A stretch of DNA of 64,000 bases from Sphingobium naphthae (GTDB lineage Bacteria; Pseudomonadota; Alphaproteobacteria; Sphingomonadales; Sphingomonadaceae), in contig NZ_JAJGNO010000015.1 of NCBI RefSeq assembly GCF_020782235.1, forward strand, positions 1 to 64,000. The letters run 5' to 3'. Each line of letters begins with the position of its first letter. Position 1 is the first letter of the stretch. The position numbers were made by a program, and so were the translations under genes. The notes below the pieces were generated by a model, which was given only the letters and a program-made list of their open reading frames with translations, did not search any database and had not been told where the DNA came from. Positions 26,260-35,962 of this stretch are shown here, in pieces.

Positions 26260-26402
26260 CTCGGCCATCTCGACCCACAAATGGACGTTCAGCTTGTCCA
26301 TGGCGCTCCCCGACTTCAGACGCTCATTCAGATGGTGGTCTTCACCTGGCAATGCCGGCAGCTGTCGTATCAAGTGGCGCAGGCTACCTCACCTGCGCAC
26401 GC

Positions 26403-27959
26403 TTAGAACTTGAACGTGATCTGGCTCGCGGTAAACGTGCTGTCCTTGTATCCTGCGCGCCTTAACACGTCGCCGGCGAACACGTGCTCGAACGTGCCGG
26501 CAAGCGTGACATGCGGGTTCAGAACCCACGCGACGCGCAATCTCGCTTGCTGGCCGACGCTGCTTCCGGTGACACGCTCGGTCCCGGCGTAAGGCACCTT
26601 CGTGCCCATGTAGACCGCGTCGGACGAATTGGTGCGCCACAGGAAGTTGAATTCGCTCCGGACCGTCACGCCCTTTGCGGGGGCGAAGTTCAAGGTCGGC
26701 GACACGTCGACGAGGTTGATGAAGCCGAAAGACAATCCGTCGCTGAGATACGGAAGCACCCCGAACAGCGTGTCTGCATTGCGCAATGTTCCCGTACCAA
26801 ATGCCCCGCCGCCCGAGCTCGCGTCGGCGTGGAAGCCAATCCTGGGCTTCCACCCGTCGCTTCCAAGGCCAAGAGATTGATCGGTAAAAACTGACCAGGC
26901 ACGCAGCGGCCGCCCGGCAAAGTCTCCGCTCTGGTATGCCGCGGTCCAGTCGATCGATGCCGCTCCGAGCCCACCGTGTACGCGCACGCCGTAGAAGTCG
27001 CGATGCTCCCGCCCGGTCCGGCCGCCCCATGTCCGTGTCTCGCGCGAGGAGAATAGGAAAGGATCCACGAGCAGCGGCTTCTTGGCGGCCTCCGGCGAGA
27101 CGACGAAGCTCGCTAGCGCGCCGCGAAAGCGGCGATCCCCGGTGGGGTCGTCGAACGCGCCGCCGCCGAGCTCGACCGATCGGAAGGAGAACACGTCGGC
27201 GCGTGCGCGCTTGCCTCTGGCATAGGCGCGCACGCCCTGCCATGTGATTTGAATATTGGTGTTTTCCCGCGTCGACACGAACTGGATCGGGCCGTCAAGG
27301 AAGTGCTGCCGGCCTACGATGAGGCCAGCGTCCAGCCCGGCGATCTCGCCACTCACTTGGGCGAACAATTGCTGCACGATCAGGTCGTTACGCTGATTGG
27401 TGTTGACGGCCGACGAGCCGCTCTGCTGTCCGCTCGCCAACTCGCCATAGAGCCGCACGGATTTGCCCAGATGCAAGTCGGCGCCGACGATGGTGCGCAG
27501 GAGCAGGTTGTCCTGCTCGGGTGTCTCGCGCAGCCCACGATTGCTGTACGTCTCGTAGCGCAGGCGAGAGAGGCCGCTCAAGGTCAGGTACGCGTCGCCC
27601 TCCCCGTTCAGAGGAATGTATTTCACTGGATCGAAGGTGTCGCGCCGCTTGCCCGGGTCACGCAAAAACGACCAATCCTCGTTCCATCGCGACACCGAGT
27701 AGCGCGGCCCCGCCTTTGCCCCGAAGCCAGTTTCCTCAGGCGGAAAGCGATTGAGCTCGGTGGGGTTGGTCGGCGCGGAGGGCTGCACCGGTCCCGCGGC
27801 AGGGACCGGTGCCACGGTTTTCGAGGTGGGTGCATCTGTGACGGGAGCGGCGGGCTGGTCGACGATGAGGGCGCCCTGCCCAGCTCTCTCGTCCTGTGCG
27901 TAAGCCGTGCCACTGGATAGCAGCGAAAAGGCGATGACGGCGGAGACGTGCTTAGCCAT
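26403..27959 (-). CDS. Outer-membrane porin, alginate-export (AlgE-like) family
   Basis: A 518-residue protein. A signal peptide ends near GTAYAQ (about residue 21), a P- and T-rich linker follows, then a beta-rich domain beginning WNEDWSFLRDPGKRRDTFDPVKYIPLN, typical of the Alginate_exp family, and the chain ends in phenylalanine (SQITFKF), the outer-membrane assembly signal. These porins serve uptake of organic acids in several proteobacteria. ATG 27959 follows AGGAGG and overlaps the MFS stop by eight bases, so it is the last gene of the cluster 2 operon. Substrate is inferred. Confidence 0.75.
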   Translation of the reverse strand: MAKHVSAVIAFSLLSSGTAYAQDERAGQGALIVDQPAAPVTDAPTSKTVAPVPAAGPVQPSAPTNPTELNRFPPEETGFGAKAGPRYSVSRWNEDWSFLRDPGKRRDTFDPVKYIPLNGEGDAYLTLSGLSRLRYETYSNRGLRETPEQDNLLLRTIVGADLHLGKSVRLYGELASGQQSGSSAVNTNQRNDLIVQQLFAQVSGEIAGLDAGLIVGRQHFLDGPIQFVSTRENTNIQITWQGVRAYARGKRARADVFSFRSVELGGGAFDDPTGDRRFRGALASFVVSPEAAKKPLLVDPFLFSSRETRTWGGRTGREHRDFYGVRVHGGLGAASIDWTAAYQSGDFAGRPLRAWSVFTDQSLGLGSDGWKPRIGFHADASSGGGAFGTGTLRNADTLFGVLPYLSDGLSFGFINLVDVSPTLNFAPAKGVTVRSEFNFLWRTNSSDAVYMGTKVPYAGTERVTGSSVGQQARLRVAWVLNPHVTLAGTFEHVFAGDVLRRAGYKDSTFTASQITFKF

Positions 27960-29322
27960 GCGGCGCCTCCTGCGCGGCGCGGGACGCATCGGCGCGTACC
28001 CGCCGCGCGTTCGCACTCAACATCAGCATGGCGGCAACCATTACCAGCATGGGCACGGCCAACATGTAGAACACGCCTTGCGGAGAGAGGCCGGCGCCCA
28101 ATGCCGTCCCGACGATCAGCGGGCCGCCGATACCGCCGACGCGACCGATCCCCAGTGCCCAGCCGACGCCGGTGGAGCGGACTTGCGCATCGTAGAACAC
28201 CGCTGCAAGGGCGATCACGCTCTTCTGCCCGCCGCTGACGCAAATGCCGGCAAGGAAGCTGGTGGCCAGCAAGGCCGCGGCGCCCGACCCCAGCAGCAAC
28301 CCGATCGCACCCACACATACGAAGCCGGCGGCGTATAGTCCCGCCAGCGCCAAATATGGACTTACCCTGTCCATCAGCGGCCCCACGATCAGCGCGGCGA
28401 CGATCCCGCCGACGGTGAAAATCGTGGTGGTAGCAACGACGGTGCCAGTCGGATAACCCAGATCGGTGAGGATCGTCGGCATCCAGCTCTGCATCGCGTA
28501 GAACGTGCCCAGGTTGATGACGAACACCAGCCACAACAGCAGCGTGCCAAACCGCAGGTTGGACGCAAGAATGATCCGCAGCGGCGCGCGCGGCCGCGCG
28601 CCTGTTTCGCCCACCGGCGCGTGCGGAAGATCTTCGGGTCGAAAAGCGGGATCAAGGCGCCGGAACTGCGCGAGCGCCACATCCCGGTCGGCCCCGGGTC
28701 GCGTCAGCGTCGTGATTGCTTCGGGAAGGAAGAGGAAGAGGATTGGGACGAGCGCAAGCGGCAAGATGGCGCCGATCCAAAACAGCGAGCGCCAGCCGTG
28801 CGCCGGGATCAACCAGCCAGCCGCCAGCCCCGCAGCGACGAAGCCGAGCGAAAAGCCGCAGTAGATCGCGAGAACGAACGAGGCGCGCCAGCGCTTGGGG
28901 CTGTATTCGCTGGTGAGGGCCACCGCGCTCGGTGTTGCTGCGCCTAGGCCCACACCGGTCAGGAACCGCAAGAGGACCAGCGTGGTCACGTTGCCGGCGA
29001 TCAGACACAGCAGGGTCGATGCTGCGAACGCGGCGGTACTCCAAACCACCATCCGCTTGTGGCCGAACCGATCCGACAAGGGTGAGAAGAAGAGGTAGCC
29101 GACCATCAGGCCTACCAGCGCGGCCGAGAAGATCGGCCCCAGCATCGCGCGGGGCAGATCCCATTCCTCTGCGATATGCGGCGCCATATAGCTGATTGCC
29201 TGGGTGTCGAACCCGTCCAGGAACATGACCAGGCCGCACATGAGCACGGTCATCCACTGAGACGGGCGCATCGGTCTGTCGTCGATCAGTGTGGCGATCG
29301 ACGGTGATGCTTGGGCCGTCAT
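27952..29322 (-). CDS. Aromatic acid:H+ symporter, AAHS family MFS (PcaK-like)
   Basis: A 456-residue permease with 12 hydrophobic segments. The family motif DGFDTQAISYMAP is near residue 36 and SDRFGHKR in loop 2-3; a second copy-like motif GPLMDRVSP is in loop 8-9. AAHS members take up protocatechuate, 4-hydroxybenzoate and other aromatic acids. It lies 49 bases after tphA1 of cluster 2 and overlaps the porin gene, so uptake across both membranes is joined to the catabolic operon. ATG at 29322 after GGAGAGAG. Confidence 0.83.
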   Translation of the reverse strand: MTAQASPSIATLIDDRPMRPSQWMTVLMCGLVMFLDGFDTQAISYMAPHIAEEWDLPRAMLGPIFSAALVGLMVGYLFFSPLSDRFGHKRMVVWSTAAFAASTLLCLIAGNVTTLVLLRFLTGVGLGAATPSAVALTSEYSPKRWRASFVLAIYCGFSLGFVAAGLAAGWLIPAHGWRSLFWIGAILPLALVPILFLFLPEAITTLTRPGADRDVALAQFRRLDPAFRPEDLPHAPVGETGARPRAPLRIILASNLRFGTLLLWLVFVINLGTFYAMQSWMPTILTDLGYPTGTVVATTTIFTVGGIVAALIVGPLMDRVSPYLALAGLYAAGFVCVGAIGLLLGSGAAALLATSFLAGICVSGGQKSVIALAAVFYDAQVRSTGVGWALGIGRVGGIGGPLIVGTALGAGLSPQGVFYMLAVPMLVMVAAMLMLSANARRVRADASRAAQEAPHG

Positions 29323-29371
29323 TATCTCTCTCCTTGTGTTCTTATTTTGGCGTCATCGGGACGAGGCGTGC

Positions 29372-30382
29372 TCAGGGCAGAGGCACCGGCTCCCCCGCCG
29401 GCACGAAGGGATCGGCGTAGAAGTTGTCCTCCGCGAGCCCCGCCGACCCGGTCAGCAACGCGCGCGCATCGTCGATCATGCCCGGATTGCCGCAGGCGTA
29501 GACCTCGTACTCGCGAAGGTCGGGATAGCGCGCCAAGGCGGCGCGATGGACGTGGCCCGTCGCGCCTCCCCATCCGGCGTCGGGGCGCGACAGCACGGGC
29601 GTGAACTCGAACCAAGCGTGCCGCTCTGCCCAACGGCGCACCTCCTCCAGCGCATAGAGGTCGCCGATGGTCCGGCCGCCCCAGAACAGATGAACCGCTC
29701 GTCGCTGACGCCGCCGCACGAGGTCTTCCACCATGGACCGTATGGAAGAGAAGCCGGTGCCCGTAGCGAGTATCACGGCGGGCGTGCCTTCCTGCGCGCT
29801 CATGGAGAACAGGCCGTACGGCAGCTCGATATCGAGCTCACTTCCCCGTTCGAGCAACGCCAGCCTTTGGTCCGAGAAGCGTCCGCCGGGTACGCGCCGC
29901 ACGTGCAGGGTCGCCACGTCATTGTCGTGGGGAGGATTGGCGAGCGAATAGTTGCGGCTTTCGCCGTCTTCCAGGAACACCTTGGCGTACTGCCCCGCGC
30001 GAAACGGCATGCGCCGGCCGATCGGCAGCCGCAGGTGCACGATAGCGACGTCCGGCGCCGGTCGATCGATGCGATGTACGCGTGCGGTGAAGCGCCGCCG
30101 CGCCGGAGCCTCCCGCGCTTCGATCCACTTGGGCGCGATTTCGACCGTGCCGCGCGGATGGGCCATGCAGTAGAGCACGTCCTCATGGCGGCCGGACAGG
30201 CTGGATTGGCGACCCATGATCAGCTCGCCCGAGACGAGCCCGCCCTTGCAGCTCGAGCAGACGCCTTTTCGGCAGGAATATGGAAGAGCGTATCCAGCCT
30301 TTTCGGCGGCATCGAGGATCGTCTGCCCATCCTCAAACGGGATCGCGATGTCCCGCCCTTCGACGTGGATGTAGTCGGTCAA
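29372..30382 (-). CDS. tphA1: Terephthalate-dioxygenase-type reductase (cluster 2)
   Basis: A 336-residue reductase, the same length as TphA1 of Comamonas. [2Fe-2S] motif CRKGVCSSCKGG with a later YCMAHP, FAD motif RNYSLAN, NAD motif LATGTGFSSIRS, YACGNPGM. It supplies electrons to the cluster 2 oxygenase. The start appears to be TTG 30382, overlapping the tphB stop by four bases; an ATG three bases away is out of frame. Confidence 0.82.
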   Translation of the reverse strand: MTDYIHVEGRDIAIPFEDGQTILDAAEKAGYALPYSCRKGVCSSCKGGLVSGELIMGRQSSLSGRHEDVLYCMAHPRGTVEIAPKWIEAREAPARRRFTARVHRIDRPAPDVAIVHLRLPIGRRMPFRAGQYAKVFLEDGESRNYSLANPPHDNDVATLHVRRVPGGRFSDQRLALLERGSELDIELPYGLFSMSAQEGTPAVILATGTGFSSIRSMVEDLVRRRQRRAVHLFWGGRTIGDLYALEEVRRWAERHAWFEFTPVLSRPDAGWGGATGHVHRAALARYPDLREYEVYACGNPGMIDDARALLTGSAGLAEDNFYADPFVPAGEPVPLP

Positions 30383-31392
30383 GTCATGGCTCCGGTAACG
30401 GTGGGGCGGGCATGCTCGGCCGGGTGCCCCGTAGTGGCGATCAGCTTGACCGCCCGCAGCATCGCTGAGGGGTCCGCAATGTCGCGCCCGGCGATATCGG
30501 GGGCGCTGCCATGACCCACGCTGGCGAAGATCAGGTCCGCGCCGATCGTCAACGCGGTGGCCTCGCGTCCGGCCAGGAGTTTGATGGGGATATGGCCCTG
30601 GTCATGGTAGGCCGCGACGAAAGCGTCACAGTCGTCCCGCGCCAGGATGAGGTCAGCGCCGGTCGGCCCGACCACGTCGAGCCCGTAGCGGCGCAGCGCC
30701 GCGGCGGCAGGGATGGTTACTCGGGCATCGTCGTCTCCGAATAGCCCGTCCTCGCTCGCGTGCGGGTTGATCCCGAACAGGCCGATACGCGGTTGCAAGA
30801 TGCCGAGCCGCCGCAAGGCACCATCAGCAGCTTGGGCCGCCGCGACTACCAGCCCTGTATCCAGCCGCTCCAGCGCGTCCGCCAGTCGCTCGTGCAGCGT
30901 CGCGTGGACGATCCGCAGCCCGCCACCCACCAGCATCAGGAACACTGCGTCGCTTTGGGCACCGCTCAGCCGCGCGATGAGCGAAGGATAGCCCGAGAAG
31001 GGAACACCCGCGGCGTGCACAGCGCCTTCGTGGTGCGGTCCGCCGACGATCGCATCGATCTGCCCAGCGTGCGCCATCGTGACTGCGCGCTCCGTGTAGG
31101 CGACCATCGCGCGTCCCGATGCCGCGTCGCAGCGCCCGGGCGCAAATGCATCGCCTGGCAGCGATCGGACCGGCACAAGATCGATGACGCCAGGCTCGGC
31201 CGGCGGAGGCGAAGCGGGATCGACCTCGCGCACTGCCCGTCCTGCGGCATAGTGCTGCACCACCTTCGGGTCACCGATGAGAAGGAGCCGTGCGTCGGCT
31301 TCCGCGAGTGCCGCCTTGACGGCGATCTCGGGACCGATGCCGTTGGGATCGCCGAGTGTCACCCCGATCCGACGGACCGCGCCGTCGTTCAC
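30379..31392 (-). CDS. tphB: PdxA-family dihydrodiol dehydrogenase (TphB-like, cluster 2)
   Basis: A 337-residue PdxA-fold enzyme: GVTLGDPNGIGPEI, GGPHHEGAVHAAG, INPHASEDGLFG and the metal-binding YHDQGHIPIKL. It should form protocatechuate from the oxygenase product. The GTG at 31392 overlaps the tphA3 stop as GTGA. Clearly related to the cluster 1 copy but with many substitutions along the whole length, so not a recent duplicate. Confidence 0.82.
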   Translation of the reverse strand: MNDGAVRRIGVTLGDPNGIGPEIAVKAALAEADARLLLIGDPKVVQHYAAGRAVREVDPASPPPAEPGVIDLVPVRSLPGDAFAPGRCDAASGRAMVAYTERAVTMAHAGQIDAIVGGPHHEGAVHAAGVPFSGYPSLIARLSGAQSDAVFLMLVGGGLRIVHATLHERLADALERLDTGLVVAAAQAADGALRRLGILQPRIGLFGINPHASEDGLFGDDDARVTIPAAAALRRYGLDVVGPTGADLILARDDCDAFVAAYHDQGHIPIKLLAGREATALTIGADLIFASVGHGSAPDIAGRDIADPSAMLRAVKLIATTGHPAEHARPTVTGAMT

Positions 31393-31865
31393 AGCGGCAG
31401 CGCCAGCAGCGTGTCGATGCGATTGCTGTCGCAAACCACGATGCGTTCTCGCAGCAGCAGGTCGGTACCGCACTCGACAAAACGGTCAAGGTAACGGCCG
31501 GTCGCAAACACCTCCGTTTCGCCGGTGCGCATGATGCGCGCGACAAGGAAGCTGGCTTCGCTCGTTATCGCCCCGTCGGCCTCCACGCTGATCGACGGCT
31601 GGCCGATCAGGTGACGATAGACGTGCTGCTCGTAGATGTTGGCTTCGTTGAGCGCGGTGATGCGATCCTCGAGCATGCCGCGAGAGTCGGCGTATATGAG
31701 CCCCGCTTCCATGCCCGCGCGGTGGTTGGCTGCCGTAGTCACAACATAAAGGCACTCTGGCGCGAACAGCTCGGGCCAGCCCTGTGCGCCCTCATCGTCG
31801 ATCACGCGCGCGTAGCGGGCATGAAAGCTACCGACCCGGCGGAACAGGCTATCGATCTCGGTCAA
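31389..31865 (-). CDS. tphA3: Terephthalate-dioxygenase-type small subunit (cluster 2)
   Basis: A 158-residue NTF2-like beta subunit, with [27 protein letters not shown] and [13 protein letters not shown] matching the cluster 1 copy. I placed the start at TTG 31865, which overlaps the tphA2 stop as TTGA, mirroring the GTGA junction in cluster 1; the longer reading to 31895 would run into tphA2. Confidence 0.78.
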   Translation of the reverse strand: MTEIDSLFRRVGSFHARYARVIDDEGAQGWPELFAPECLYVVTTAANHRAGMEAGLIYADSRGMLEDRITALNEANIYEQHVYRHLIGQPSISVEADGAITSEASFLVARIMRTGETEVFATGRYLDRFVECGTDLLLRERIVVCDSNRIDTLLALPL

Positions 31866-33127
31866 AGCGCCATCTCCCGGCGGTAGGCCTTCCAAAAGCC
31901 GCGGATCGACGCTTCGGTGACGCGGCTCGCGCTCGACAGGGCGTCGTGACCACCCATCTCCATCACCGACGCCGCCTCCTGCGCGCCAGCGATACCGCGC
32001 TGCACGAAGCCGCCAACGCAGCCGTCCTCCATCGAGACGAAGCCGGCCGGACCGATCAGGTTCGCCTGCTTCAGCCGCACTCGCCGCTGCTCGGGCGTAT
32101 CGGTATCGAAGCCCAGGTACGTCCAGTTCAGCTCGGTTCGATTGGTGCCAGTTGGCAGGATCTGCCGCACCGCAAGCGAGTTCTGGATCTGCTGGAGCAC
32201 GAAGCCGGGGAACACCGACAGAATCTGCAGCGTCACCCCATCGCCGAAGTCATCGAAGCCTTCCAGCAGCGATGGGTCCTTCAGCTGGTATGCGCTCTCG
32301 GACCGCAGGTTCTGATCGGCATAGTGCTGATCGCGTTCGGCATCAGGGTCGATCGCGGAGTAGCTCACGTGGTTACCGCCGTCCGGGCTTACGATGATGC
32401 CGCCCTTCTGGGAAAGGCGGTTGAGCTCGAAGGTAGTGAAGAACAGGTGGAGGATGGACGCGTGATAGCTGTCCTTCACATTCTCAAAATAGAGCTTCCA
32501 GTTGTTGGGCAGCATCTGAGTAAAGCGGCCGATCACCACTGGCTTGCGCCCGCCCAGCACGCGCTCGATCCGGGTCAGCACCTCCTCGCCCAGGTACTCT
32601 TCGATCGCGGGCACGTCGTTGGAGAAGCTGCCGAAGATCAGGCCGTGAAGGTTGGTCACGCGAAGCTTGCGGGGGCTGTGCGCGGTCTTGCAGAAGCTTT
32701 CCGGCATCCCGCCGACGCCACTCACCCCGCCTTCGAAGGCCACCCCGGTCAGGTCGCCTTCCAGGCTGTAAGTCCACGCGTGGTAGACGCAGGTGAAATC
32801 CTTCGCGTTGCCGCGATCCACCAGCGCCAGCAACGCGCCGCGGTGCGCACACCGGTTCTCGAAAGCGTAGATCTGGTCGTCGTGCCCGCGCGTAACCAGC
32901 ACGGGCTGGTCGCCGACGCGGGTCGCGACGAAATCGCCGATCTCGGGGACCTCGGCCTCAAGGCACAAATAGCTCCAGCTGTCGCCCTTGAAGATGCGCT
33001 GCTGCTCCCGCGCGTACACATCCTCGCGCTGAAATAGCCAATACGGGATCCGTGTCAGCTGATCGGGAGCCCACTGGGCCGGGCCGTTCAACGAGGCCAT
33101 CCCGAGTTCTTTTTCAACAACGGCCAT
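31862..33127 (-). CDS. tphA2: Terephthalate 1,2-dioxygenase-type large subunit (cluster 2)
   Basis: A 421-residue Rieske oxygenase. Rieske motif CAHRGALLA / CVYHAWTY and mononuclear iron motif [15 protein letters not shown]. It looks closer to my recollection of Comamonas TphA2 than cluster 1 does ([28 protein letters not shown]). First gene of the operon A2-A3-B-A1-permease-porin. ATG 33127; a second ATG (MASLNG) is nine codons later. Confidence 0.85.
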   Translation of the reverse strand: MAVVEKELGMASLNGPAQWAPDQLTRIPYWLFQREDVYAREQQRIFKGDSWSYLCLEAEVPEIGDFVATRVGDQPVLVTRGHDDQIYAFENRCAHRGALLALVDRGNAKDFTCVYHAWTYSLEGDLTGVAFEGGVSGVGGMPESFCKTAHSPRKLRVTNLHGLIFGSFSNDVPAIEEYLGEEVLTRIERVLGGRKPVVIGRFTQMLPNNWKLYFENVKDSYHASILHLFFTTFELNRLSQKGGIIVSPDGGNHVSYSAIDPDAERDQHYADQNLRSESAYQLKDPSLLEGFDDFGDGVTLQILSVFPGFVLQQIQNSLAVRQILPTGTNRTELNWTYLGFDTDTPEQRRVRLKQANLIGPAGFVSMEDGCVGGFVQRGIAGAQEAASVMEMGGHDALSSASRVTEASIRGFWKAYRREMAL

Positions 33128-33147
33128 GCAGACCTCTCTTGACTATC

Positions 33148-33182
33148 GTTCGTTATCCGAACATACTGTGCGTTATTCGAAC
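33148..33182. promoter_or_regulatory. Paired operator in the tphR/tphA2 divergent gap (cluster 2)
   Basis: GTTCG-TTATC-CGAAC (33148-33162, perfect) and GTGCG-TTATT-CGAAC (33168-33182, one half-site variant) are spaced 20 bases centre to centre. Design matches the cluster 1 pair, with CGAAC in place of CGCAC half-sites. Confidence 0.65.
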
Positions 33183-33205
33183 TACATTTACGAGGGATAG
33201 CGACG

Positions 33206-33973
33206 ATGTCAAGTGCGGACGGGGGCGGTGCTCGGGTCGAGATCATGGGAGGGTTTGCGAAAGGGCTCGCGATTATCGAACTGTTCGGATTGGAACGGCC
33301 CCGCCTCACGGTTTCGGACGCGGCCAATGGCGCGGGTCTGACCCGTGCCGCCGCACGTCGCTGTCTGCTGACGCTGGAGGGGCTGGGCTATGTCGAGTTC
33401 GACGGAAAGTATTTCGCCCCGCGCGCACGCCTTCGCCGCCTAGGCGGCGTTGCTGCCTACGCCACCGGCCTGGCCGAACGGGCGCAGCCGCTGATCGAGC
33501 AATTGTGCGAGGAGCTCAACGAACCGATATCGGTTGCTGTGCTCGACAATGATGCGTCGCTGTTCATCGCGCGCGCGGAGGCGCACCGGATCGTGTCCAC
33601 GGGTGTGCGGCTCGGTGCGCGCATCCCGGCGTATTGCAGCGCTACCGGCCGCGTCCTTCTGTCGGGCCTAGAGCCCATGGAGGTCGACCAGTATCTCGGC
33701 CGGATCAAGCCGGTCGCGCGCACTCCCAAGGGCGTGACCGACCTGGCGGCGCTGAAGGCTCTCATCGGGCAGGCCTCGATGGAAGGTGTTAGCTTCAGCG
33801 ACGAGGAACTGGAACTGGGCATGCGGTCCATGGCGGTCCCGATCCACAACGTGGCGGGAGACATCATCGCCGCGTGTAGCCTCAGCACCTCTGCATCCCG
33901 GGTGACCCTCGACGAGATGAAGCGTGTCTATCTCCCCAGGCTGGAAGCCGTCGCGTCGGCCATCCGCGGGTGA
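33206..33973 (+). CDS. tphR: IclR-family regulator (TphR-like, cluster 2)
   Basis: A 255-residue regulator with the same domain order as the cluster 1 copy: LAKGLAIIELFG-like KGLAIIELFGLERP, LTVSDAANGAGLTRAAARRCLLTLEGLGYV, then VAVLDNDASLFIARAEAHRIVSTGVRLG and FSDEELELGMRSMAVPIHN. ATG at 33206. Divergent from tphA2 and overlapping the next permease gene by four bases, so the permease is probably transcribed with it. Confidence 0.83.
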   Translation: MSSADGGGARVEIMGGFAKGLAIIELFGLERPRLTVSDAANGAGLTRAAARRCLLTLEGLGYVEFDGKYFAPRARLRRLGGVAAYATGLAERAQPLIEQLCEELNEPISVAVLDNDASLFIARAEAHRIVSTGVRLGARIPAYCSATGRVLLSGLEPMEVDQYLGRIKPVARTPKGVTDLAALKALIGQASMEGVSFSDEELELGMRSMAVPIHNVAGDIIAACSLSTSASRVTLDEMKRVYLPRLEAVASAIRG

Positions 33974-35232
33974 GAACAGGCCGGGTGAGAACGGAATTGT
34001 CAGACGGATCGGACGCGGCGGAGGAGCAGCGCTTGCCAGCCAATGGTACGGCACAGCCACGCCTCCTGATCGTGCTCGTGCTCATCATGGCGGCAGGGCC
34101 GATGGTGAGTTACACTGCGACCGTTCTTGGGCCGCTTCTAACCTCCGAATTGCGGATCGATCCGGCGCAGTTCGGACTCTTCGCCACGGCAAGCTTCGTC
34201 AGCGCCACCGTGTTCTCGCGGTTGCTCGCCGGGGCAAGCGACCGGCTCTCAGTGCGCGTGCAACTCGCGACCGTCTTCGCCTTTGCTGCCTTGTCGTTCC
34301 TGATCCTCGCAGCGGCTCGCGACCTGTGGTGGGCCTTGGCGGCGGCGATCATCAGCGGTCCGGCCCATGCCTTGTCCAATCCGCTGACCAACCGGGTGAT
34401 CGCCACGCGCGTGACGAAACGGCTGCGCGCACGGTGGATGGGGATCAAGCAATCAGGCGTGCAATGCAGCCAAGCCCTCGCCGGGCTCATCGTGCCGGTG
34501 GCCGCAGCGCTGGCGGGTTGGCGCGTGAGCGTCATGGTGCTCGCCGTTGCGCTGCTTTTGTTGCTGCTATGGTCAAGCTCGTATTTGGGACGTCATGCCG
34601 CGCCCGAGGGCCCGACGACGCCTCCCCGTCGCAGTGACGACCAGCCCTCGTTCTTGCCCTCCGCGCCCGACGGACTGGTCCTGCGTTTTGCCGGTTATGC
34701 GATGTTCTCGGGTGCAGGCTTGCAAGCCACCAACGTCTACCTTCCCCTTTTCGCGCATGAGGCTCTTGGCTTCAGTGAGGTGATGGCCGGGCTGACGGTG
34801 GCGCTGGCCGGGACCGTGGGCCTGTCCGCACGCATATTCTGGGGCCAGGTGATGGAACGCGGCGGCGATGCTGCGACACTGCTCTTGCGCCTAGCGGCCG
34901 TGGCGTTTGGCGGCGTAGCGTGCCTAGTGCTAGCGCAGATCCTCGCAGTCCATGCTCTGCTCTGGGTAGGCGTCGTGCTCCACGGCGCAACCGCCATCGG
35001 CAGCAACGTTATCATCATGGCCGGCGCCATCCGCGAGGCTCCTCCATCTCGAGCAGGCGCAACCTCTGCCACGATCGCCACCGGCATGTATCTGGGGTTC
35101 GCATCTGGGCCGCTCGCGATGAGCATTCCGCTCAGTTCGACCGGCAACTTCATGTATGGGTGGTTGCTGGTGGCGGGCTGTTACGCTTGCGCATTGCTTA
35201 CAATATCCAGCTTGGGTGGACGGTGGCGGTAA
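33970..35232 (+). CDS. MFS permease, second transporter of cluster 2
   Basis: A 420-residue protein with about 12 hydrophobic segments; the loop 2-3 motif reads AGASDRLSVR. It is distinct from the AAHS permease. GTG 33970 overlaps the tphR stop (GTGA); another GTG at 33985 is possible. Coupling to the regulator suggests uptake or export of a pathway compound, but substrate cannot be read from sequence. Confidence 0.7.
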   Translation: MRTGRVRTELSDGSDAAEEQRLPANGTAQPRLLIVLVLIMAAGPMVSYTATVLGPLLTSELRIDPAQFGLFATASFVSATVFSRLLAGASDRLSVRVQLATVFAFAALSFLILAAARDLWWALAAAIISGPAHALSNPLTNRVIATRVTKRLRARWMGIKQSGVQCSQALAGLIVPVAAALAGWRVSVMVLAVALLLLLLWSSSYLGRHAAPEGPTTPPRRSDDQPSFLPSAPDGLVLRFAGYAMFSGAGLQATNVYLPLFAHEALGFSEVMAGLTVALAGTVGLSARIFWGQVMERGGDAATLLLRLAAVAFGGVACLVLAQILAVHALLWVGVVLHGATAIGSNVIIMAGAIREAPPSRAGATSATIATGMYLGFASGPLAMSIPLSSTGNFMYGWLLVAGCYACALLTISSLGGRWR

Positions 35233-35353
35233 TGACCCACCGCACGAAGCCGCTGCGCGGCAGGGGTGCGAGGCGGTGAGATAGCGCTCGTGCTTCGAGG
35301 TTTGGCGAGGGATAGAGAGCAGCGGACGCGCCGCGTGCAGGCAGCTCGACACG

Positions 35354-35962
35354 ATGCAACCCTTTAACCCCGACGCGGCCCGTTTCTCCCTCGGTGGCGG
35401 GAGCCCGCCCGGCCATCGACGCTGCGATCACCGCAGCGGCGCGGTAAGAACCTGCAAGAACCGAGCCTTTGTCTTGCGTGAGGAGGCTCTGTTGCAAACA
35501 TGGGGCACGGCCGCGTATGACCTTGCCGAAGAGAGCGGTCTGGCAGCGCTCAGCGCACGAAGTCTGGCGCGAAAGACAGGAATGAGCCCGTCGGCAATCA
35601 ATTACCACATCGGCAATCGCGAGCGGCTCATCGCGCAGATCGCGTTCAAGGCTATCGCGGTATCTAGCCGCTGGCGGCAGTCGCAGGCCGCTTTACAGGA
35701 AGAGGGTGCCCCGAGGTGGGCCGAGCTTGATCACGTGTTCACGTCGCTGTTGCAGGATCGGTTGAGCACCGGCCGTATGGTGATGGCACTTTTGCAGGAA
35801 CTGGAGAACGAGGCCGTCGCCAGCGGTCAGACCGCTATCGAAGAGGCGCTGCGCGAGGAAATGTTCGCTGAAACGGCGTTCTGGCGCGATCTGGCAATCC
35901 GCCATGGCGAAAGCGTGGATGCGTGTAGCGCGACATCGTCGGTGACTGGTCAGCGACATTGA
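35354..35962 (+). CDS. TetR-family regulator, C-terminus replaced by IS sequence
   Basis: A 202-residue frame. The HTH is at about residues 55-105 (LAEESGLAALSARSLARKTGMSPSAINYHIGNRERLIAQIA). The ligand domain ends abruptly at HGESVD; the last dozen residues (ACSATSSVTGQRH) are encoded by the IS21-type element that begins near 35924, so the gene is truncated. The N-terminal 40 residues are proline- and arginine-rich and may not be translated; the true start is uncertain. Confidence 0.55.
   Translation: MQPFNPDAARFSLGGGSPPGHRRCDHRSGAVRTCKNRAFVLREEALLQTWGTAAYDLAEESGLAALSARSLARKTGMSPSAINYHIGNRERLIAQIAFKAIAVSSRWRQSQAALQEEGAPRWAELDHVFTSLLQDRLSTGRMVMALLQELENEAVASGQTAIEEALREEMFAETAFWRDLAIRHGESVDACSATSSVTGQRH

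Noticed and set aside
19685..31392. The PdxA-like genes as true vitamin B6 biosynthesis enzymes
   Set aside because: Both are embedded between oxygenase small-subunit and reductase genes with overlapping codons, which fits the dihydrodiol dehydrogenase role.
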